Source: an uncultured Clostridia bacterium
GTDB lineage: Bacteria; Bacillota; Clostridia; Christensenellales; CAG-917
Reading direction: 5' to 3'
Assembly: GCA_934254835.1 (NCBI GenBank)
Contig: CAKQMI010000002.1
Span: 20,404 to 84,403 of the forward strand
Length of the DNA stretch: 64,000 bases
The notes under the pieces were generated by a model, which was given only the letters and a program-made list of their open reading frames with translations, searched no databases and was not told where the DNA came from. The position numbers and the translations under genes were made by a program. Below, piece after piece: positions 58,640 through 64,000 of the stretch. Every line of letters starts with the position of its first letter. The first letter of the stretch is position 1.

Positions 58640-60379
58640 ATGTTTAAGTTGACCAAATATTTATCGGGATATCGCGCAAAAACGGTCATCGGTCCGTTTT
58701 TCAAACTATTTGAGGCGGTTTTTGAACTCATCACACCGCTTGTTGTCGCGTGGGTTATCGACACCGCTATCCCTCGTGGCAGAACCGGGGATTATTCGGG
58801 ACTTTGGATCGGTGGCGGAATCATCATTGCGCTGGGCGTGCTGGGGCTTTTGTTCACGATGGTTGCGCAATATTTTGCCAGTCGCGCGTCTGCGGGCTTC
58901 GGCACGAACCTTCGTCGCGAACTTTATCATCATATCAACACGTTTTCTTATTCCGAACTCGACAAATTTTCAACAACTTCGCTCATCACGAGGCTGACTT
59001 CCGACGTCAATCAGGCGCAACAGGCGGTGGCAATGTTCATACGTCTTATTTTGCGTGCGCCTTTTATATCGGTCGGCGCAATCGTGATGGCGATGATAAT
59101 AAACCTGAAAATCTCGCTCGTATTCGTCGTATCCGCGCTTTTGATAGGTCTTTCATTGTGGCTTATTATGTCGCTGACAATGCCGAAATACAAGCATGTT
59201 CAGGAAAAACTTGACGACGTCACGAGGCTTACAAAAGAAAATCTGACGGGTGCGCGCGTCGTGCGTGCATTCGACGCCGAATCGCGCGAAATTTCACGCT
59301 TCGACTCAGCGTCGGACGTCTTATCCAAAGCGTCGATAAAAGTCAGCGCGCTGTCCGCCCTTTTGAATCCGCTGACCTACGCCGTCTTAAATATCGGCGT
59401 CATTTGCTTACTTTATTTCGGCGGAAAATCGGTAAGTCTCGGCAACCTTACGCAAGGCGAAGTCATCGCGCTTGTCAACTATATGTCGCAGATTTTGACG
59501 GCTATGGTGATGTTTGCCAACCTTTTGGTCATCTTCACCAAAGCGTCGGCGTCGGCGTCCCGCATCAACGAGGTTTTTGCAGTCACGACGTCGATGGAAG
59601 AAGGCGCGGGCGCAACTCCCGACTTCTCTGCCCCCGCAATCGAACTTAACGACGTAAGTTTCACTTATTCCCTCAACAGCGCGCCGTCGCTTTCGGACGC
59701 GAACGTCACCATCGAAAAAGGTATGAGCGTCGGCATTTTGGGAGGTACCGGCAGTGGCAAAACCACCCTCGTCAACCTCATCACCCGCCTTTACGACGTG
59801 TCAGCGGGCGAGGTCAAAATATTTGGCAACAACGTGAAAAATTATAATAATGCCGAGCTTTATTCGCTGTTCGGCGTCGCCCCGCAAAACGCCGTCCTTT
59901 TTGAAGGCACGATACGCGACAATATCCGCTGGGGCAAAGAGGACGCCACCGACGAGGAAATCGAAAAAGCCCTTGAAATTTCTCAGTCCAAAGAATTTGT
60001 CGACAACCTCGAAAAGGGGCTCGATACGTTTATAAACCAAGGCGGGAAAAATCTGTCTGGCGGTCAAAGACAACGCCTGACCATTGCCCGCGCCCTTGTT
60101 TCAAATCCCGAAATCCTTATTCTGGACGACAGTTCGAGCGCGCTGGACTTTGCAACGGACGCAAAACTTCGCAAGGCTTTGGCGGACTTGAAATCCTCCC
60201 GACAACTCACGTCGGTTACGGTGTCGCAACGCGCGACAAGCATCAAATATTCAGACCTTATCATCGTCTTGGACAACGGCAAAATCGTAGGTCTCGGCAC
60301 GCACGACAGCCTTATTTCATCGTGCGACGTTTACCGCGAAATCTGTCTTTCGCAAAACAAGGGGGACGAAAATGAGTAA
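58640..60379 (+). CDS. Heterodimeric ABC exporter, subunit with degenerate ATPase site
   Basis: 579 residues from the ATG at 58640: six membrane helices (about 15-300), then an ABC domain. Walker A GGTGSGKTT and signature LSGGQRQR are normal, but Walker B ends ILILDDSSSALD (catalytic Glu replaced by Asp) and the H-loop is VSQRATSI (His replaced by Gln). This is the pattern of the inactive site of heterodimers such as TM287/288 and BmrCD. The partner follows with an 8-base overlap. Probable drug, lipid or peptide export. Confidence 0.92.
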   Translation: MFKLTKYLSGYRAKTVIGPFFKLFEAVFELITPLVVAWVIDTAIPRGRTGDYSGLWIGGGIIIALGVLGLLFTMVAQYFASRASAGFGTNLRRELYHHINTFSYSELDKFSTTSLITRLTSDVNQAQQAVAMFIRLILRAPFISVGAIVMAMIINLKISLVFVVSALLIGLSLWLIMSLTMPKYKHVQEKLDDVTRLTKENLTGARVVRAFDAESREISRFDSASDVLSKASIKVSALSALLNPLTYAVLNIGVICLLYFGGKSVSLGNLTQGEVIALVNYMSQILTAMVMFANLLVIFTKASASASRINEVFAVTTSMEEGAGATPDFSAPAIELNDVSFTYSLNSAPSLSDANVTIEKGMSVGILGGTGSGKTTLVNLITRLYDVSAGEVKIFGNNVKNYNNAELYSLFGVAPQNAVLFEGTIRDNIRWGKEDATDEEIEKALEISQSKEFVDNLEKGLDTFINQGGKNLSGGQRQRLTIARALVSNPEILILDDSSSALDFATDAKLRKALADLKSSRQLTSVTVSQRATSIKYSDLIIVLDNGKIVGLGTHDSLISSCDVYREICLSQNKGDENE

Positions 60380-62144
60380 AGTGAAAAAGAAAACCGATTT
60401 CAAAGCAGTCGGGAAACTGTTGCGCTTTGCAAAACCGTACGTTCCCATAATTTTGCTTGCCCTGTTCTTCTCGATTTTGCAGATTATCGCAACCCTTCTT
60501 GCACCCGTCGTCATCGGAAAAACGGTGGACTATATCATTGGCAAAGACAACGTCAATTTCGAGGTGATTTTGAAAAACGCGGGGATACTCGGCGGGCTTA
60601 TCGTCGTCGTATTCGTGTTCCAATATCTCAGTTCGTTGTGCATAAATTTCGTGTCGTTTCGGACCATTCGCGATTTGCGTCGCGTGGCTTTTGAAAAACT
60701 GAACGACGTACCCTTGTCATATATCGACAACCACTCGCACGGGGACCTTATGTCGCGCGTCGGCAACGACGTCGACCAAATCTCGGACGGGCTTATACAA
60801 GGATTTTCGCAGTTGTTCAGCGGAATCGTGACGATAATCGGCACGCTTATATTCATGCTGACCTACAACTGGCTTATCGCGCTTATCGTCGTCGTGCTGA
60901 CACCGCTTTCGCTGTTTGTGGCGTACTTTATCGCAAAAGGCTGTCACGACTCCTTTGCCCTGCAAGCCGAAAAACGTGGCGAACTGTCGGGGCTTGTCAC
61001 CGAAATGACGTCAAATCAGCGCATTGTCAAACTTTTCGGCTACGAAAAACGCGCCGAAGACAGGTTTGCCGTTATCAATCACGACTTGAAAATCTCAGGT
61101 CAAAACGCCGCGTTCTTCTCGGCATTGGTCAACCCCAGCACCCGCTTTGTCAACAACATTATTTACACCGTCGTTTGCATTTTGGGCGCGTGGCTGGTCA
61201 TCAAAGGACAAGGCGTACTCGGTATGGGCGCGTTCACCGTCGGCGGACTGTCGTGCGTGCTTTCATACGCCATTCAATACACAAAACCTTTCAACGAAAT
61301 CACGGGCGTCGTGACCGAACTTCAGACGGCAACCGCCGCCGCAAATCGTGTTTTTGAACTTTTGGAAACCGAAAATCAATCGTCGGACGAGGGCTTCCCC
61401 GACCTCGAAAACGTCCAGGGAAATATCGAAATCGACAACGTTTATTTCTCGTACGTTCAGTCTAATCCGCTTATTCAGGGCTTTTCGCTGTCGGTGAAAA
61501 ACGGCAAGCGTATCGCAATTGTAGGTCCCACGGGGTGCGGAAAAACCACGCTCATCAACCTTTTGATGCGCTTTTACGATCCCGACAGCGGGACGATATC
61601 CGTAGACGGCAAAAATACGAAAGAGGTCACCCGTCGCTCCCTCCGTCTTAACTACGGCATGGTCTTGCAGGACACTTGGTTGAAGCACGCCACCGTCAAG
61701 GAAAATATCGCCTACGGCAAGCCCGACGCCACCGACGAGGAAATCGTCCGCGCCACCAAATCCGCGCATATCCACAACTTTATCATGCAACTTGAAAACG
61801 GCTACGACACCGTGCTCGGCGACAACGGCGGTAACGTGTCGCAAGGTCAAAAACAGTTGCTGTGTATCGCGCGCGTTATGCTCACCCACCCGCCCATGCT
61901 CATTCTGGACGAGGCAACCTCGTCAATCGACACCCGTACCGAACTCAAAATTCAGCAGGCTTTTGAGGTGCTGATGAAAGGCAAAACGTCGTTTATCGTC
62001 GCACACCGCCTGTCCACCATCAAAAACGCCGACCTTATCCTTGTGATGAACAAAGGCAACGTCATCGAGAAAGGCACGCATGCGGAACTTATCGAAAAGC
62101 ACGGGTTTTATTACAATTTGTACAACTCGCAATTCGAGCATTAA
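60372..62144 (+). CDS. Heterodimeric ABC exporter, subunit with the active ATPase site residues
   Basis: 590 residues: six membrane helices, then an ABC domain with Walker [10 protein letters not shown], Walker B MLILDEATSSID with the catalytic Glu, and H-loop VAHRLSTI. Its signature is altered, NVSQGQKQ instead of LSGGQ, which completes the degenerate site with the partner subunit. The two together thus have one active and one inactive nucleotide site. Substrate unknown. Confidence 0.93.
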   Translation: MSKVKKKTDFKAVGKLLRFAKPYVPIILLALFFSILQIIATLLAPVVIGKTVDYIIGKDNVNFEVILKNAGILGGLIVVVFVFQYLSSLCINFVSFRTIRDLRRVAFEKLNDVPLSYIDNHSHGDLMSRVGNDVDQISDGLIQGFSQLFSGIVTIIGTLIFMLTYNWLIALIVVVLTPLSLFVAYFIAKGCHDSFALQAEKRGELSGLVTEMTSNQRIVKLFGYEKRAEDRFAVINHDLKISGQNAAFFSALVNPSTRFVNNIIYTVVCILGAWLVIKGQGVLGMGAFTVGGLSCVLSYAIQYTKPFNEITGVVTELQTATAAANRVFELLETENQSSDEGFPDLENVQGNIEIDNVYFSYVQSNPLIQGFSLSVKNGKRIAIVGPTGCGKTTLINLLMRFYDPDSGTISVDGKNTKEVTRRSLRLNYGMVLQDTWLKHATVKENIAYGKPDATDEEIVRATKSAHIHNFIMQLENGYDTVLGDNGGNVSQGQKQLLCIARVMLTHPPMLILDEATSSIDTRTELKIQQAFEVLMKGKTSFIVAHRLSTIKNADLILVMNKGNVIEKGTHAELIEKHGFYYNLYNSQFEH

Positions 62145-62150
62145 AAAAAC

Positions 62151-62175
62151 TCCCGACAATTCGTCGGGATTTTTA
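62151..62175 (+). terminator. Terminator after the ABC exporter operon
   Basis: Stem TCCCGAC / GTCGGGA (62151-62157 with 62163-62169), then five Ts; preceded by an A-run, so it may work both ways. Confidence 0.88.
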
Positions 62176-62229
62176 TTGCAATAAGTCGAAAATTCATCGC
62201 GCCAACGGCTCATCGCTTCATCGTTTTCA

Positions 62230-62335
62230 TAAGGTTCGTTCCCACGAGATTCTCACGGCATCGCTATGCGATGCCTCAGAATGACAGATGAGAGGAACGT
62301 CACTCTTCGCTCGTAACGACAAAGAGAATATTCCA
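62230..62335. repeat. Dispersed repeat element
   Basis: GAGATTCTCACGGCATCGC, a hairpin GGCATCGC-TAT-GCGATGCC, then CAGAATGACA. The frame resembles the element at 34022-34055 (GAGATTGCC...CGCAATGACA) and short repeats of this general form occur in many bacterial genomes. It lies between the ends of two convergent genes. Confidence 0.55.
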
Positions 62336-62337
62336 CT

Positions 62338-63747
62338 TTATGCGTCTGGCATAACGGTGATTTCTTCCTCTTCTTCAGTTTTTTGGAATTTCTTTTTCCA
62401 CACGACGTACAGCACCACCCCGCACGACGCCGAAATCACGTCGGTTATCGGCTGGCACGCGACTATGCCATAGACGGGAATAAGCACGTTCATAAGATAC
62501 ATCAGCGGAATATCCACAATACCCTTTCTTATTATCGACAGCACAAATGCTCTGCCCTTTGCGCCGATGGCTTGGAAATATGACACCAGCATAAACGTGA
62601 TCGCCATAAACGGAAGCGACGCGCAGTGCAGGCGCAAAAACTTTTCGCCATAAGTCACGGTCAGTGCGTCTGTGACAAACGCTTTTGTGAGCGCGCCCGC
62701 CAAGGACTCCACGACGATAAGGACAAGCACGGCAAGCCCCACGCAGTACGCCATCGACAGTTTCAACGTCTTTTTCATTTTGTCATAGCGTTTCGCGCCG
62801 TTGTTGTAGGCGATGAGCGGAGCGGCACCTTGCGCCAGTCCCGTAATCATACCAAATGGTACCGCGTCGATTTTTTTCGTGATGCCGATTGACGCTTCTG
62901 CAGTCTCGCCGTAGCCGATCATCAGCGAGTTAAGCACCAAATTCGACACCGCGGACAACATTGTTTGTAGCGCGGACGGAAGCCCCGTAAACAGTACGTT
63001 TTTGGCGATTTTTTCCCTGATTGCCGACACCGCTTTCTTTGGCGAAAAGGACACAAACGTCTTTTTTCTTATCGCGAAAAGCAGTATCAAAAAGTAAAGC
63101 GTGGTGACGCAGTTGGAAATGAGCGTTGCGATTGCCGCGCCCTTTATATGCAAGTTCAAGCCGAACGGCAGGACGAAAAACGGATCCAAAATAATGTTCA
63201 GTACCCCGCCGAGCGATAGCCCGAGCCCCGCATGCAACGAGTAGCCCTCGCCCCGTATTGCATTCGCCACAACCATATTAAAAACGGCGGGTATCGCGCC
63301 GTAAACGACGACGAAATCAAGATAGATAGAAGCGTGCGCGTTCAAATATTCGGTGGAGCGCAACAACCCCAAAAACGGCGTTCTCCACACGCCCACGATA
63401 AGCGACAAAATCCCTGCGATAATTATCCCGCCCCATATCGAAAACGCCGACGCGCGCTTTGCTTTGTCGTGCTCTCTTGCGCCAAGATAGTTTGATATGC
63501 AGGTGCCCGCGCCTATGCCGAAAAGATTTCCGAGCGCGGTCATAAAAAGTTGTACGGGAAAAATAATCGACAACGCCGCCAGTTGGTAAGAATCGTTGAG
63601 TTTCCCAACCCAGAACGTGTCGGCAAGATTGTAAATGGTGGTGATAAGTTGGCTGACAATCGTCGGAAGCGCCAGCCTTAAAATCGCGACTTTGATATTA
63701 TCGCTTTCAAAAATGAGATCTTTTGACTTCGATTTGAACCTGCTCAT
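62338..63747 (-). CDS. MATE family efflux transporter
   Basis: Cation-coupled multidrug exporter, 469 residues, twelve predicted membrane helices. LRLALPTIVSQLITTIYNLADTFWVGKL at the start of helix 1 and the two-fold internal repeat are typical; LPSALQTMLSAVSNLVLNSLM marks the second half. The ATG at 63747 is preceded by GGTGGG. It resembles the DinF/NorM-like branch common in Clostridia. Substrate unknown. Confidence 0.92.
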   Translation of the reverse strand: MSRFKSKSKDLIFESDNIKVAILRLALPTIVSQLITTIYNLADTFWVGKLNDSYQLAALSIIFPVQLFMTALGNLFGIGAGTCISNYLGAREHDKAKRASAFSIWGGIIIAGILSLIVGVWRTPFLGLLRSTEYLNAHASIYLDFVVVYGAIPAVFNMVVANAIRGEGYSLHAGLGLSLGGVLNIILDPFFVLPFGLNLHIKGAAIATLISNCVTTLYFLILLFAIRKKTFVSFSPKKAVSAIREKIAKNVLFTGLPSALQTMLSAVSNLVLNSLMIGYGETAEASIGITKKIDAVPFGMITGLAQGAAPLIAYNNGAKRYDKMKKTLKLSMAYCVGLAVLVLIVVESLAGALTKAFVTDALTVTYGEKFLRLHCASLPFMAITFMLVSYFQAIGAKGRAFVLSIIRKGIVDIPLMYLMNVLIPVYGIVACQPITDVISASCGVVLYVVWKKKFQKTEEEEEITVMPDA

Positions 63748-63858
63748 ATACCCACCGAGTCTATTATATATTAAAACCCGCAAAATGGGCAAACGATTTC
63801 AAAAAAACTCAGCAGGTTTCCGATTTTATAATTACCGTGAAAAATTGCGTCAAATAAG

Positions 63859-63887
63859 TTGCAAAATTTCAATTTATTTGATATATT
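63859..63887 (+). promoter_or_regulatory. Promoter of tRNA-Gly
   Basis: TTGCAA (63859-63864), 17 bases, TATATT (63882-63887), about 40 bases before the tRNA. Confidence 0.7.
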
Positions 63888-63927
63888 ATAGTAGTCGCTG
63901 TAAACGACGGCGCAATACGGTACTCTT

Positions 63928-63999
63928 GCGGGAGTGATTCAGTGGTAGAATGCCACCTTGCCAAGGTGGAAGTCGCGGGTCCGAATCCCGTCTCCCGCT
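63928..63999 (+). tRNA. tRNA-Gly (anticodon GCC)
   Basis: Acceptor stem GCGGGAG / CTCCCGC, D arm with TTCAGTGGTAGA, anticodon stem CCACC / GGTGG around loop TTGCCAA (anticodon at 63960-63962), T arm GCGGG-TCCGAAT-CCCGT, discriminator T. No CCA is encoded as far as the window shows (the sequence ends TC). Confidence 0.96.
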
Positions 64000-64000
64000 C

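Overview
The window reads as a stretch of chromosome from an anaerobic, fermentative member of the Firmicutes (Clostridia-like; the exact order cannot be fixed from sequence reading alone). Reasons: an mraZ-rsmH-ftsL-pbp-murE-mraY-murD-ftsW-murA-ftsQ cluster followed by ftsA-ftsZ; a YlmE-SepF-LspA-RluD block; tig-clpP-clpX-lon-engB; a NadD-YqeK fusion; two [FeFe]-hydrogenase-type proteins beside a bifunctional AdhE; and sigma-A-type promoters with 17-bp spacers. MurE carries an Asp-Asn-Ser-Arg motif close to the DNPR of meso-diaminopimelate enzymes. No phage, transposase, CRISPR array or rRNA was seen; one tRNA (Gly-GCC) lies at the right edge.

Layout: 1-401 noncoding, with a hairpin repeat and a ftsZ terminator. 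402-14027 (minus) division and peptidoglycan (dcw) cluster, started by mraZ with an MraZ box at its promoter and split by a terminator and a 410-bp noncoding zone into mraZ...ftsQ and ftsA-ftsZ. murG, murC, murB and murF are absent here; a membrane-anchored murF sits with ddl at 36-39 kb. 14.4-22 kb: a phosphoesterase, a Cys-rich unknown protein, and tig-clpP-clpX-lon-engB. 22-28.8 kb: rqcH, a small membrane protein, ylmE-sepF-lspA-rluD, a two-OB-fold SSB-like protein and a polysaccharide deacetylase. 28.9-34.3 kb: a large PurL-like protein that has lost its recognisable catalytic motifs, a WYL regulator, a Sel1 protein and a repeat island. 34.3-43.6 kb: LURP-one protein, isocitrate dehydrogenase, ddl, murF, hydrolase, rimI-tsaB-tsaE, FMN riboswitch-ribU, rsfS, nadD-yqeK. 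44.4-52.9 kb: adhE, a small kinase, two thioredoxin-like ferredoxins, a sensory hydrogenase with a PAS domain, a PP2C phosphatase and a group-B-like hydrogenase, all co-directional behind two Rex-type operators. 53-58.5 kb: LysR, glutamate dehydrogenase, HAD phosphatase, aldo/keto reductase, and trpB behind a probable attenuator. 58.6-64 kb: heterodimeric ABC exporter, MATE exporter, tRNA-Gly.

The most interesting material is regulatory. (i) A redox operon joins AdhE to a hydrogen-sensing module under two TTGTTA-N6-TAACAA boxes. (ii) Several genes (rqcH, tsaE, nadD-yqeK, and probably the WYL gene and ylmE) have a -10 box 6-9 nt from the ATG and no Shine-Dalgarno, which predicts leaderless mRNAs. 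(iii) A short Trp-containing leader ORF abuts a terminator before trpB. (iv) A two-stem RNA element buries the murE start. (v) The FMN riboswitch terminator appears to use its 3' arm as the ribU Shine-Dalgarno. (vi) The PurL-like protein is a candidate pseudoenzyme that kept its reading frame over about 1000 codons.
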